Of a DNA stretch of 64,000 nt, positions 24,675 to 33,436 are shown one piece after another. The notes beneath the pieces are model-generated. The model was not told the DNA's origin, did not search any database, and saw nothing but the letters and a program-made list of their open reading frames with translations. Source of the DNA: Streptomyces canus (GTDB taxonomy: Bacteria > Actinomycetota > Actinomycetes > Streptomycetales > Streptomycetaceae); NCBI RefSeq assembly GCF_030815415.1, contig NZ_JAUSWW010000001.1:7006001-7070000 (forward strand). Reading direction: 5' to 3'. The position numbers were made by a program, and so were the translations under genes. The stretch's first letter is position 1; each line of letters starts with the position of its first letter.

Positions 24675-25781
24675 CTACTTGAGGTCGCCCTCGGTGTAGT
24701 AGCCGCCGTCGACCAGGACCTGCTTGTAGTTGCTCTTGTCGACGCTCACCGGCTTCAGCAGGAAGGCGGGGATGACCTTGGAGCCGTTGTCGTAGGTCTT
24801 GGTGTCGTTGGTCTCCGGCTTCTTGCCGTTCAGGACCGCGTCGACCATGCTGCCGGCGACCTTGGCGAGCTCACGGGTGTCCTTGTAGACGGTCTGCGTC
24901 TGCTGGCCCGCGATGATCGACTTCACCGAGGCGAGCTCGGCGTCCTGGCCGGTGAGGACCGGGAGCGGCTTGGCCTTGGTGCCGTAGCCGTCGGACTTCA
25001 GCGCCGACAGGATGCCGATCGAGATGCCGTCGTACGGCGAGAGCACCGCGTCGACCTTCTTCTTGGAGTACGACTTGGTGAGGATGTCGTCCATGCGCTT
25101 CTGCGCCGTGGCGCCGTCCCAGCGCAGCGTGGTGACCTGGGTGAGGCCCGTCTGGCCGGACTGGACGACCAGCTTCTTGCTGTCGATGTACGGCTTCAGG
25201 ACGCTCATCGCGCCGCCGAAGAAGTACTTCGTGTTGTTGTCGTCGTTGGAGCCGGCGAACAGCTCGATGTTGAAGGGGCCCTTGCCCTCCTTCAGACCGA
25301 GCTTCTCGACGATGTAGTTGGCCTGGAGCTCGCCGACCTTGGTGTTGTCGAAGGACGCGTAGTAGTCGACGTTGGCCGTGCCGAGGATGAGGCGGTCGTA
25401 GGCGATGACCGGGATGTTCGCGTCCTTGGCCTGCTGGAGCACACCGTTGAGGGACTTGTTGTCGATCGCCGCGACGATGATCGCCTTGACGCCCTTGGTG
25501 ATCAGGTTCTCGATCTGCGAGACCTGGTTCTCCGGGTCGTCCTCGCCGTAGACCAGGCTGGTCTTGTAGCCCTTGGCCTCCAGGTCCGCCACGACGTTCT
25601 TGCCGTCGGCGATCCAGCGCTCGGAGGACTTGGTCGGCATCGAGATGCCGATGGTGCCGCCCTTGGCGCTGCCCGATTCCTCCGCACTGCCTCCTTCGCT
25701 GTCCTGGCCGCAGGCGGACAGGGTGAGGGCGAGGACGGCCGAGGTGGCTATGGCGGAAAGTGCGGCTCTGCGGTTCAGCAT
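24675..25781 (-). CDS. ChvE/XylF-type sugar-binding lipoprotein
   Basis: This 368-residue protein starts at ATG 25781 (MLNRRAAL), where AAGGAAG is correctly spaced. The lipobox is LTLSAC. The mature protein has the periplasmic-binding fold of monosaccharide receptors: ISMPTKSSERWIADG, VYGEDDPENQVSQIENLITK, VIAYDRLILG and LSPYDGISIGILSALK. ChvE-class proteins bind arabinose, galactose, glucose or xylose, so the exact ligand cannot be fixed here. It is first in an operon with the ATPase, permease and probably galM. Confidence 0.93.
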   Translation of the reverse strand: MLNRRAALSAIATSAVLALTLSACGQDSEGGSAEESGSAKGGTIGISMPTKSSERWIADGKNVVADLEAKGYKTSLVYGEDDPENQVSQIENLITKGVKAIIVAAIDNKSLNGVLQQAKDANIPVIAYDRLILGTANVDYYASFDNTKVGELQANYIVEKLGLKEGKGPFNIELFAGSNDDNNTKYFFGGAMSVLKPYIDSKKLVVQSGQTGLTQVTTLRWDGATAQKRMDDILTKSYSKKKVDAVLSPYDGISIGILSALKSDGYGTKAKPLPVLTGQDAELASVKSIIAGQQTQTVYKDTRELAKVAGSMVDAVLNGKKPETNDTKTYDNGSKVIPAFLLKPVSVDKSNYKQVLVDGGYYTEGDLK

Positions 25782-25924
25782 GATCATCTTCCTTGATGTT
25801 CTGGAGGCCATGGGGGGCTATCCGGCGGTGCGGGCGCCTGTCGGGGGTGCGGGGCGACCGAGAGAAGTTGTGTCGGAGTCTGTGTGACTCCGTGTACTTC
25901 TGTGAAGGGGCGTTGTCCGGAACG

Positions 25925-26893
25925 TTATGCAGGCGTTTCGAATCGCTTGAGCGCGCCGGGCAGTCGCGAGCCGAGCGGCGCCATGTCGCCGTCCGCTCCA
26001 TGCCGTGCGAGCAGGTCCAGGGCGAGCCGTCCGCGCCGCACTCTTTCCTTGGCGGTGGACAGCGTGAGCTCGCGCATGTGATGCCCGTACGGGTAGATCC
26101 CCGGAGCCTTCGACAGGCCGAACTTCAGATAGAGCGGGGCGCCGCGCCGGATCAGCTCGGCGACCTCGTACATCCGCACATAGCCGCCGAGGTCGTCGGG
26201 GGCCTCGATGTACATGTCCATGGGAGCGCCCGACACCCGGCGGATCTCCGTGAGGTGATCCAGCGTCAGGTCGCTGGGTACGTTGATCGAGTCGCCGCCG
26301 AGGTTCTCGTAGACGGCGTACGCGGCCGGGTTCACCGGTCCGATCAGCGCCGACACCTTGAGGGTCGTGTCGGCCGGGATGATCCCGGCGACCCGCGCCC
26401 GGTGCAGCGCCCACAGCACGCCCTCGTCGGCGACGAGGAGGCACTTCACACCCAGCTCGGTGGCGCGGACGGCGTCCTCGATGCACCCGGCGACCGCGTC
26501 GTGCCCCCGGGCGCGCAGCCCGCCGCCCCTGGAGTCGGTCCGGGTCGAGCCGCCGATGTCCCAGGTGCCGCGGGGACCGGTGAACAGGCAGAGCTCGATG
26601 TCGCGCTCGGCGGTCGCCTCCACCATCTCGGTGATCTCGGCGTCGGTGAGCATCCACACGCCCGAGCCCTGGCTGATCCGGTGGATCGGCACATCGAGCC
26701 GCGAGGACTCCTTGAGGACCACGCCGAGGGCCTCGGGGCCCTCCACGGAGGGCACTTCGGTGCGCCAGCGGCCGCCTCCGGGGAAGGAGTGCGGGGAGGC
26801 GTCGGCGGGATCGTGCGCGGGTGCGTTCAGGCCGAGCGCAGCGAGCGCCTGCTCACCGGGTCGTCGGGCCGCGCTGGCGGTGGTCTCGGTCAC
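25925..26893 (-). CDS. U32-peptidase-like protein in sugar-acid operon
   Basis: This 322-residue protein starts at GTG 26893, after AAGGACAG. Repeating beta-alpha units (VPIHRISQGSGVWML, IELCLFTGPRG, GVKCLLVADEGVLWALHRAR, MDMYIEAPDDLGGY, PLYLKFGLSKAPG) suggest a TIM barrel without signal peptide or membrane spans. Relatives are, as I recall, labelled U32-type peptidases, but no protease site is evident and the setting with a dehydratase and dehydrogenase suggests carbohydrate metabolism. The true function is unknown. A CGATATTTCG box lies upstream. Confidence 0.6.
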   Translation of the reverse strand: MTETTASAARRPGEQALAALGLNAPAHDPADASPHSFPGGGRWRTEVPSVEGPEALGVVLKESSRLDVPIHRISQGSGVWMLTDAEITEMVEATAERDIELCLFTGPRGTWDIGGSTRTDSRGGGLRARGHDAVAGCIEDAVRATELGVKCLLVADEGVLWALHRARVAGIIPADTTLKVSALIGPVNPAAYAVYENLGGDSINVPSDLTLDHLTEIRRVSGAPMDMYIEAPDDLGGYVRMYEVAELIRRGAPLYLKFGLSKAPGIYPYGHHMRELTLSTAKERVRRGRLALDLLARHGADGDMAPLGSRLPGALKRFETPA

Positions 26894-26910
26894 AAGCTGT
26901 CCTTCAGGTT

Positions 26911-26920
26911 CGATATTTCG
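26911..26920. promoter_or_regulatory. CGATATTTCG box upstream of the U32-like gene
   Basis: This AT-rich 10-mer lies 18 bases before the gene's start and is identical to the one at 30581-30590. It differs by one base from the perfect palindrome CGAAATTTCG at 29205-29214. Such a shared promoter word suggests a common regulator. Confidence 0.45.
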
Positions 26921-27010
26921 GACGAGGGTCGCGGCTCTGGGGAAGGCCTTGGATGTACGCCGGTACGAAGTCGTCAGGTACCCCGTACCGGCGTACGGCT
27001 CAGAGGTGTG

Positions 27011-28015
27011 TCACGGCCGCAGGAGGACTTTTCCGACCTTCGGGTCGCCGGATCCCACCAAGTCGATGGCCTGCGCAAACTCATCCAGCGGCAGCTCGTG
27101 CGTGACGAGCGGCAGCGGATCGAGCAGCCCGGCCCCGAAGACCCGCACGGTGTGCGCCCAGGCGTCCGGCGGCGCCCCGAACACGGTGTGCACCTCCAGC
27201 TGCCGTACGACGAGATCGGTCGGGTCGAGGCCGTCGGCACCCGGTGCCGGGATGCCCGTGAGGACGAGCCGGCCACCGCGCCTGAGCAGCGCGGCCGCGG
27301 TGTTCGCGGCGGACGCCGACCCGGCGGTCTCGATGACGACGTCGAAGTCGTCGGGCAGCTCCTGGTCCCGGGTGCGGAAGTCGGTGGCGCCGAACTTCTT
27401 CGACAGCTCCGCACGGTCCGGGCGGGTACCGACCACCAGCAGCTCCGAGGGCGAGCCCGCCTTCAGGAACTGCACGGCGAACATCCCGAGCGTGCCCGTG
27501 CCCACCACGGCGACCCGCTCACCGGGCCGCGCGTTCGCCTTCAGCGCGGCGGCCGCGATGCACGCGGCGGGCTCCAGAAGCGCCGCCGCCGTCAGGTCGG
27601 CGTCGTCCGGGAGGGCGTGCAGCAGCCGGGCCGGCAGCGTGAGCGTGGTGGCCATGGCGCCGGGCTGGGTGAACCCGGTCTCCTCGTAGCCCGCCGTGCA
27701 CAGCGTGGTCTCGCCCGCGTGGCAGCGGTCGCAGACCTGGCAGTTGCGAAAGCCCTCACCCACCACCTTGCGGCCGACCAGCGAGGCCGGAACCCCGGAC
27801 CCCACCGCCTCGACCGTGCCCGACCACTCGTGGCCGGGGGTGAGCGGGTAACGGACGTACCCCTCGGGCCGGTTGCCCTGGTACACCTCGCGGTCGCTGC
27901 CGCAGATGCCGACCGCGTGGACGCGGACCAGGGCCTCCCCGGCCGCGGGCTCGCGAGGGGTGTGTCCGACGAGCTCGTGCTCGCCGGGCGCCGCGACGAC
28001 GACGGCGGTGCTCAC
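27011..28015 (-). CDS. Zinc-dependent alcohol/polyol dehydrogenase
   Basis: This 334-residue medium-chain dehydrogenase starts at GTG 28015, overlapping the dehydratase stop by 4 bases. Catalytic zinc ligands sit in VGICGSDRE and LTPGHEWSG. The structural-zinc cysteines are in CQVCDRCHAGETTLC. The Rossmann motif is VVGTGTLGM. It would oxidise a sugar or polyol with NAD(P). Its operon partners suggest an oxidative route for a pentose or hexose. Confidence 0.92.
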   Translation of the reverse strand: MSTAVVVAAPGEHELVGHTPREPAAGEALVRVHAVGICGSDREVYQGNRPEGYVRYPLTPGHEWSGTVEAVGSGVPASLVGRKVVGEGFRNCQVCDRCHAGETTLCTAGYEETGFTQPGAMATTLTLPARLLHALPDDADLTAAALLEPAACIAAAALKANARPGERVAVVGTGTLGMFAVQFLKAGSPSELLVVGTRPDRAELSKKFGATDFRTRDQELPDDFDVVIETAGSASAANTAAALLRRGGRLVLTGIPAPGADGLDPTDLVVRQLEVHTVFGAPPDAWAHTVRVFGAGLLDPLPLVTHELPLDEFAQAIDLVGSGDPKVGKVLLRP

Positions 28016-29172
28016 TGCTCGGTGCCCTTCGGCTTGCGCCGCTCCCAGCCGTCGGCCCACAGGTCGAAGCGGGCCTGCTGCTGCGGGAACTCGGCGGCGG
28101 CGTCGACATCCAGCTCGACTCCGAGGCCGGGCTCGTGGGAGAGGTGGAAGTAGCCGTCCACGACCTGCGGGGCGCCCTTGACGACCTTCTTGATGTCCGC
28201 GTCGGCGAAATCGTTGAAGTGCTCGAGGATCTTGAAGTTCGGCGCGGTGAAGCCGACCTGGAGCGAGGCGGCGGTCAGCACCGGACCGCCCACGTTGTGG
28301 GGCGCGACCAGCATGTAGTGGGTCTCGGCGGTCGCGGCCAGCTTCCGGGTCTCCCAGATGCCGCCGATGTGGCCGACGTCGGGCTGGATGATGTCCACGG
28401 CCTGGCTCTCGAAGAGCTCGCGGAACTCGATGCGGTCGTGGATCCGCTCACCGGTGGCGACCGGCATGTCGACCTTGGCGGCGACCTTCTCCAGCGCCTT
28501 CAGGTTCTCCGGCGGCACCGGCTCCTCCAGCCACGCGGGCTTGAAGGGGGCGAGGTCCCGGGCCAGGCGTACGGCGGTGGCCGGGGAGAACCGGCCGTGC
28601 ATCTCCAGCATCAGCTCGGCGTCGGGGCCGATGGCGTCCCGGACGGCCTCGATGAGGGAGACGGCGTACATGCTCTGCTCGTGGTCCAGCTCGAAGTGCC
28701 CGGTGCCGAAGGGGTCGATCTTGAGCGCCTTGTACCCGCGCTCCATGACCCCCTGGGCTGCCTTGTGGTAGGCCTCCGGGGTGCGCTCCGTGGTGTACCA
28801 GCCGTTGGCGTACGCCTTGACCTTGTCGGTGACCTTGCCGCCGAGCAACTGCCAGACCGGGACGCCCAGGGCCTTGCCCTTGATGTCCCAGCAGGCCATC
28901 TCGATCACGGCGATGCCGGACATCACGATCTCGCCGGCCCGCCCGTAGTCGCCGTACTTCATCCGCTTGACGAGGTCCTCGACAGCGAACGGGTCCGACC
29001 CGAGAATGTGGTTGGTCTCTGCCTCGTGCAGATAGCCGAGCAGAGCGTCGGTGTGGCCCAGCATGCGGGTCTCGCCGACTCCGGTGAGTCCCTCGTCGGT
29101 GTGCACCTGGACGTAGGTCAGGTTGCGCCATGGCGTCCCGACCACGTGCGTGCTGATTCCCGTGATGCGCAC
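28012..29172 (-). CDS. Enolase-superfamily sugar-acid dehydratase (galactonate dehydratase-like)
   Basis: This 386-residue protein has the mandelate racemase/muconate lactonizing enzyme layout: a capping domain (GLTGVGETRMLG, MSGIAVIEMACWDIKGKALG) and a barrel with YKALKIDPFG, metal-site residues in MLEMHG, WLEEPVPPEN and ATGERI, and a late histidine in APHNVGGP. DgoD-like members dehydrate aldonic acids to 2-keto-3-deoxy acids. Which sugar acid is used cannot be read from sequence. It is the first gene of a three-gene operon, and paired TTCGAAAT boxes precede it. Confidence 0.9.
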   Translation of the reverse strand: MRITGISTHVVGTPWRNLTYVQVHTDEGLTGVGETRMLGHTDALLGYLHEAETNHILGSDPFAVEDLVKRMKYGDYGRAGEIVMSGIAVIEMACWDIKGKALGVPVWQLLGGKVTDKVKAYANGWYTTERTPEAYHKAAQGVMERGYKALKIDPFGTGHFELDHEQSMYAVSLIEAVRDAIGPDAELMLEMHGRFSPATAVRLARDLAPFKPAWLEEPVPPENLKALEKVAAKVDMPVATGERIHDRIEFRELFESQAVDIIQPDVGHIGGIWETRKLAATAETHYMLVAPHNVGGPVLTAASLQVGFTAPNFKILEHFNDFADADIKKVVKGAPQVVDGYFHLSHEPGLGVELDVDAAAEFPQQQARFDLWADGWERRKPKGTEQ

Positions 29173-29514
29173 GTCAGCTACTCCCTAGTACTTTCCAGCT
29201 TGTTCGAAATTTCGGCTCACGTTCGAAATGCTGGCACGACCGTAAGGACGACGTGGTCGGGGTGTCAATGGGTCGGGTGGTCGAACGGCGTAACGGTTTT
29301 GGTGACGCGCACAACTGCGCCGGCATCTCGACTCTCCCAGCCAGGCGCGTTATTCAACCGTGACACCTTCCATGCTGCAGCCCTCTTGACCGCCATGAAT
29401 TGTTAGCGCTCACAATGACCTCCGCATTCACCGATCGATGCCGGCCGGCATCCGAGGAGGTACGAGCATCGTGTCGGTGGTGCTTTCATCAGTGATCGCC
29501 AAGGGGGTGTGACC
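29173..29514. promoter_or_regulatory. Divergent control region, dehydratase operon versus LacI-type regulator
   Basis: This 342-base gap has no gene. TTCGAAAT occurs at 29203 and 29222, 19 bases apart; the first forms the perfect palindrome CGAAATTTCG at 29205-29214. Nearer the regulator, 29399-29416 reads ATTGTTAGCGCTCACAAT, one base from a perfect 18-base palindrome of lac-operator type. The region between has no clear structure. Confidence 0.6.
29399..29416. promoter_or_regulatory. LacI-family operator (lac-type palindrome)
   Basis: ATTGTTAGCGCTCACAAT has the central GCGC and inverted TTGT/ACAA arms typical of LacI/GalR operators. It lies about 100 bases before the LacI-family gene and is best explained as its own operator. 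Confidence 0.65.
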
Positions 29515-30534
29515 GTGAACCACTTACAGCTCCGGCCGCCCACCATGGCCGACGTGGCACGCCTCGCCGGCGTGTCCCACCAGACCGTGTCCCGGGTGCT
29601 GGGGGACCACCCCAACGTCCGGGACGAGACACGGGCCAAGGTGCTGCGTGCGATCGAGGAGATGGGCTACCGCCGCAACTCCTCCGCCCGTGCTCTGGTC
29701 ACCCGGCGCACCCGGACCCTGGGTGTGGTCGCCTCCAACACCACGCTCTACGGACCGGCCAGCACCCTGTTCGCACTGGAGGACGCGGCGCGGGCCGCCG
29801 GGTACACCGTCTCGACGGTCAGTCTGCGCAGGCTGGCGGTGGAGACGCTCTCCGAGGCCCTGGACCATCTCAGCGAGGGCGGGGTGGAGGGGGTCATCGC
29901 CCTCGCGCCACAGCGCTCCGCGGTCGAGGCCCTCGCCGAACTCCGCCACCCCTTCCCGGTGGTGGCGGTGGGGACCGGGTCCGGTGCGGAGATCCCCAGC
30001 GTCAACGTGGACCAGCAGCTGGGCGCACGCCTGGCCACCGGCCATCTGCTGGCCGCCGGCCACCGCACGGTCTGGCATCTCGCCGGGCCCGAGGACTGGC
30101 AGGAGGCCGCCGACCGGGAGACCGGCTGGCGGGCCACCCTCGAAGCGGCGGGCATCGAGCCGCCGACGCCGCTGCGGGGGGACTGGAGTCCGCTTTCGGG
30201 CTACCGTGCGGGCCAGGAACTGGCCGGCTGGGTGGGCCGTGGACTCACCGCCGTCTTCGTCGCCAACGACCAGATGGCACTGGGGGCGTTGCGGGCGCTG
30301 CGTGAAGCGGGCGTGCGCACTCCCCAGGACGTCGCGGTGGTCGGCTTCGACGACATCCCGGAATCGGAGTTCTTCGCTCCACCGCTCACCACCGTCCGGC
30401 AGGACTTCGCGACGGTGGGCAAGCACAGCATCGCCCTGCTGCTGGACCTCATCGAGGGGCGGGCTCCCTCCGGGGTGCCCGGAGTCGCCATCGAACCCCA
30501 CCTCGTCGTCCGGGCCAGCACCGCTCCCGACTGA
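29515..30534 (+). CDS. LacI-family transcriptional regulator
   Basis: The product is 339 residues from GTG 29515, preferred over GTG 29509 because AAGGGGG is then correctly spaced. The N-terminal helix-turn-helix with hinge helix is canonical (TMADVARLAGVSHQTVSRVL through NSSARALVTRRT). The rest is the periplasmic-binding-like sugar sensor (VVAVGTGSGAEIPSVNVDQQ, VFVANDQMALGALRAL, VVGFDDIPESEF). It stands between two sugar gene clusters and probably represses one or both until a sugar binds. Confidence 0.95.
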   Translation: MNHLQLRPPTMADVARLAGVSHQTVSRVLGDHPNVRDETRAKVLRAIEEMGYRRNSSARALVTRRTRTLGVVASNTTLYGPASTLFALEDAARAAGYTVSTVSLRRLAVETLSEALDHLSEGGVEGVIALAPQRSAVEALAELRHPFPVVAVGTGSGAEIPSVNVDQQLGARLATGHLLAAGHRTVWHLAGPEDWQEAADRETGWRATLEAAGIEPPTPLRGDWSPLSGYRAGQELAGWVGRGLTAVFVANDQMALGALRALREAGVRTPQDVAVVGFDDIPESEFFAPPLTTVRQDFATVGKHSIALLLDLIEGRAPSGVPGVAIEPHLVVRASTAPD

Positions 30535-30580
30535 CACGACAATGCGGAACCAAAGGTCACAATTCGTACACCAGTGTGAC

Positions 30581-30590
30581 CGATATTTCG
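30581..30590. promoter_or_regulatory. CGATATTTCG box upstream of the YtfQ-like operon
   Basis: It is identical to the box at 26911-26920 and is followed by AATAATG. It lies about 90 bases before the binding-protein start, within the probable promoter. Confidence 0.45.
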
Positions 30591-30677
30591 AATAATGATC
30601 GACAGGCTGGACGCAGTGAGTCGGTCCTCGCGAGTAACAACGGTCCTCCCCGGACCGGCTCTTCAAAGGAGAAGAAC

Positions 30678-31685
30678 ATGCTCAACAGAAGGAACTTCCT
30701 CACCGCGGCCATCGGCGTCGCGGCGGCAGGCACCCTGGCCGCCTGCGCCAAGAAGGACGAAGGCTCCGGCGACTCCACCGGCAGCGGCGGCAGCAAGACG
30801 ATCACCCTCGGCTTCTCCCAGGTCGGCTCCGAGAGCGGCTGGCGCACGGCCAACAGCGACTCGGTGAAGTCCGCGGCCAAGGAGGCGGGCTACAAGCTGC
30901 AGTTCTCCGACGCCCAGCAGAAGCAGGAGAACCAGATCTCCGCCATCCGCAGCTACATCTCGCAGAAGGTCGACGTCATCGCCTTCTCCCCGGTGGTCGT
31001 CACCGGCTGGGACGCGGTGCTCAAGGAGGCCAAGGCCGCGAAGATCCCGGTGGTCCTCACCGACCGCTCGGTCGAGACCTCGGACGAGTCCCTGTACGTC
31101 ACCCTGGTCGGCTCCGACTTCACCGACGAGGGCCGCCGCGCCGCCAAGATCCTCGAGAAGGTCATCGCCAAGGCCGGCCTCAAGGGCAAAGTGAAGATCG
31201 CCCAGCTGGAGGGCACCACCGGTGCCGCCCCCGCCATCGAGCGCGCCAAGGGCTTCAAGGAGGTCATGGACGCCGACCACGCCGACGACTGGAAGATCGT
31301 CGTCAGCCAGACCGGTGACTTCACCCGCGCCGGCGGCAAGCAGGTCATGGCGGCCTTCCTGCAGTCCAACCCGGACATCAACGTCCTCTTCGCGCACAAC
31401 GACGACATGGCCATCGGTGCCATCCAGTCCATCGAGGCGGCGGGCAAGAAGCCCGGCAAGGACATCCTGATCGTCTCGATCGACGGCGTGAAGGACGGCT
31501 TCGTCGCGATGTCCGAGGGCAAGATCAACGCCATCGTCGAGTGCAACCCGCTGCTCGGCCCCCAGCTGATGGAGGTCGTCAAGACGGTCCACGAAGGCGG
31601 CAAGGTCGAGCGCTGGATCAAGACCAAGGAGAGCGACTTCATGCAGGACCAGGCCAAGGCCGCGCTCCCCGACCGCAAGTACTGA
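30678..31685 (+). CDS. YtfQ-like sugar-binding lipoprotein
   Basis: This 335-residue protein starts at ATG 30678, after AAAGGAGAA. The lipobox is LAACAKK. The binding fold resembles YtfQ, the galactofuranose receptor: LGFSQVGSESGWRTANSDSV, QENQISAIRSYISQKVDVIA, TDRSVETSDESLYVTLVGSD and LFAHNDDMAIGAIQSIEAAG. In an arabinogalactan locus a furanose ligand (galactofuranose or arabinofuranose) is plausible. It heads an operon with a double ATPase and two permeases. Confidence 0.93.
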   Translation: MLNRRNFLTAAIGVAAAGTLAACAKKDEGSGDSTGSGGSKTITLGFSQVGSESGWRTANSDSVKSAAKEAGYKLQFSDAQQKQENQISAIRSYISQKVDVIAFSPVVVTGWDAVLKEAKAAKIPVVLTDRSVETSDESLYVTLVGSDFTDEGRRAAKILEKVIAKAGLKGKVKIAQLEGTTGAAPAIERAKGFKEVMDADHADDWKIVVSQTGDFTRAGGKQVMAAFLQSNPDINVLFAHNDDMAIGAIQSIEAAGKKPGKDILIVSIDGVKDGFVAMSEGKINAIVECNPLLGPQLMEVVKTVHEGGKVERWIKTKESDFMQDQAKAALPDRKY

Positions 31686-31717
31686 CCGACCGGCGGCGCC
31701 GACCGACTGGCGGCGCC
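31684..31717 (+). repeat. 17-base tandem duplication after the YtfQ-like gene
   Basis: GACCGACCGGCGGCGCC is followed directly by GACCGACTGGCGGCGCC, with one mismatch. The first copy begins with the stop codon of the binding-protein gene. The repeat leads into a GACCG-rich stretch of about 90 bases in the 212-base intercistronic gap. Confidence 0.6.
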
Positions 31718-31802
31718 TGCCGATTGGGGCGTCGGCCGAGCGGCGGTGCTGACCGGCCGCCGTAGTGACCGATCGCGGTGATGACCGACCGCACCACCGG
31801 CA

Positions 31803-31854
31803 GGGAGCCTCCCGCCGAACCGAGTACCGCTCGGCTCGGGTCACGGAGGCTCCC
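31803..31854 (+). other. Intercistronic hairpin between binding-protein and ATPase genes
   Basis: GGGAGCCTCC pairs with GGAGGCTCCC, and the interior CCGAG...CTCGG can extend the fold. It lies 44 bases before the ATPase start, in an unusually long gap for this operon. Such hairpins often protect the upstream message so that more binding protein than ATPase is made. Confidence 0.6.
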
Positions 31855-31897
31855 CGCGGGCCTGATCCGATTGCACGAGTTCAAGAGGAGCGCTGCC

Positions 31898-33436
31898 ATG
31901 GCAGAGCCGCAGCCCGTCCTGGAGATGACGGGCATAGTCAAGGAGTTTCCGGGGGTAAGGGCTCTGTCGGGCGTCGACTTCCGGCTCTTCCCCGGCGAGA
32001 TCCACGCCCTGATGGGCGAGAACGGGGCCGGGAAGTCCACCCTGATCAAGGTGCTGACGGGGGTCTACTCCCTGGACGGCGGCACCATCACCCTCGACGG
32101 CAAGACCGTACGGATCGGCAGCCCGCTGCAGGCGCAGCACGCCGGTATCAGCACGGTCTACCAGGAGGTCAACCTCTGCCCCAACCTGTCGGTGGCGGAG
32201 AACATCTTCATCGGCCGTGAACCCACCCGCGCCGGCCGCATCCAGTGGAAGCGCATGCGCAAGGAGGCCGCGGAGCTCGTCGACCGGCTCGGCCTCGACA
32301 TCGACGTCACCGCGCCCCTGTCCTCGTACCCCCTCGCGGTGCAGCAACTGGTCGCGATCGTACGGTCGGTGGGCACCGGCGACAGCGACGGCTCGGGCTC
32401 CGGCACCAAGGTGCTGGTCCTGGACGAACCGACCTCAAGCCTCGACCGCGACGAGGTCCTCGAACTGTTCCGTCTGATGCGGCAGTTGCGGGACGAGGGC
32501 GTCGCGATCCTCTTCGTCTCGCACTTCCTCGACCAGATCTACGAGATCTGCGACCGCATGACCGTCCTGCGCAACGGCACCCTCGTCGGCGAGCACCTGG
32601 TGCGCGACCTCGACCAGGTCGGGCTGATCGAGCTGATGATCGGCAAGGCCCTGGACCAGCTGGAGGAGCTCCACGACCACCAACTCCACGCGGACGTCGG
32701 CGAGTCGCTGCTGAAGGCGGAAGGCCTCGGCCGGAGCGGCGGTATCGCCCCCTTCGACCTGGACATCAAGAAGGGCGAAGTCGTGGGCCTCGCGGGCCTG
32801 CTGGGCTCCGGCCGCACCGAACTGGCCCGGCTGCTCTTCGGCGCCGACCAGCCCGACAGCGGCAAGGTCACCATCGGCGGCAAGCAGGTGGCGATGAGCG
32901 CCCCGAACGACGCCATCGGCGCCGGGGTCGCGTTCTGCTCGGAGAACCGCAAGGCCGAGGGCCTGGTCCCCGACCTGACGGTCCGCGAGAACATCATCCT
33001 CGCCCTCCAGGCGTCCCGCGGCTGGACCCGCCCCATCCCCACCGCCCAGCGCGACGAACTGGTCGCCAAGTACATCAAGGCGCTGGACATCCGGCCCGCC
33101 AACCCGGAGGCCCGGGTGGGCCAGTTGAGCGGCGGCAACCAGCAGAAGGTGCTCCTCGCCCGCTGGCTGATCACCCAGCCGAAGCTGCTGATCCTCGACG
33201 AGCCGACGCGCGGCATCGACATCGGCGCCAAGACGGAGATCCAGAAGCTGGTGGTCTCCCTCTCCGAGGACGGCATGTCCGTGCTCTACATCGCGGCCGA
33301 GCTGGAGGAGGTCCTCCGTCTCAGCCACACCATCGGCGTCCTGCGCGACCGCAAGCTGGTCGCGCAGCTCACCAACGGGCCCGAGATCACCACCAGCAAG
33401 ATCCTCGAGACCATCGCGAGCGGAGAACAGCAGTGA
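31898..33436 (+). CDS. YtfR-like sugar ABC ATP-binding protein, double ABC
   Basis: This 512-residue protein starts at ATG 31898, after AAGAGGAG. Domain 1 has Walker A GENGAGKST and Walker B VLVLDEPTSSLD. Domain 2 has GLLGSGRTELARLLF, the signature LSGGNQQKVLLARW and Walker B LLILDEPTRGID. This is the CUT2 double-ABC layout. Its stop overlaps the next gene by 4 bases (GTGA at 33433). It powers the two permeases that follow. Confidence 0.95.
   Translation: MAEPQPVLEMTGIVKEFPGVRALSGVDFRLFPGEIHALMGENGAGKSTLIKVLTGVYSLDGGTITLDGKTVRIGSPLQAQHAGISTVYQEVNLCPNLSVAENIFIGREPTRAGRIQWKRMRKEAAELVDRLGLDIDVTAPLSSYPLAVQQLVAIVRSVGTGDSDGSGSGTKVLVLDEPTSSLDRDEVLELFRLMRQLRDEGVAILFVSHFLDQIYEICDRMTVLRNGTLVGEHLVRDLDQVGLIELMIGKALDQLEELHDHQLHADVGESLLKAEGLGRSGGIAPFDLDIKKGEVVGLAGLLGSGRTELARLLFGADQPDSGKVTIGGKQVAMSAPNDAIGAGVAFCSENRKAEGLVPDLTVRENIILALQASRGWTRPIPTAQRDELVAKYIKALDIRPANPEARVGQLSGGNQQKVLLARWLITQPKLLILDEPTRGIDIGAKTEIQKLVVSLSEDGMSVLYIAAELEEVLRLSHTIGVLRDRKLVAQLTNGPEITTSKILETIASGEQQ

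Noticed and set aside
29399..29416. E. coli vector contamination, because of the lac-operator match
   Set aside because: Flanking bases do not match the lac promoter, and the site fits the adjacent native LacI-family gene.
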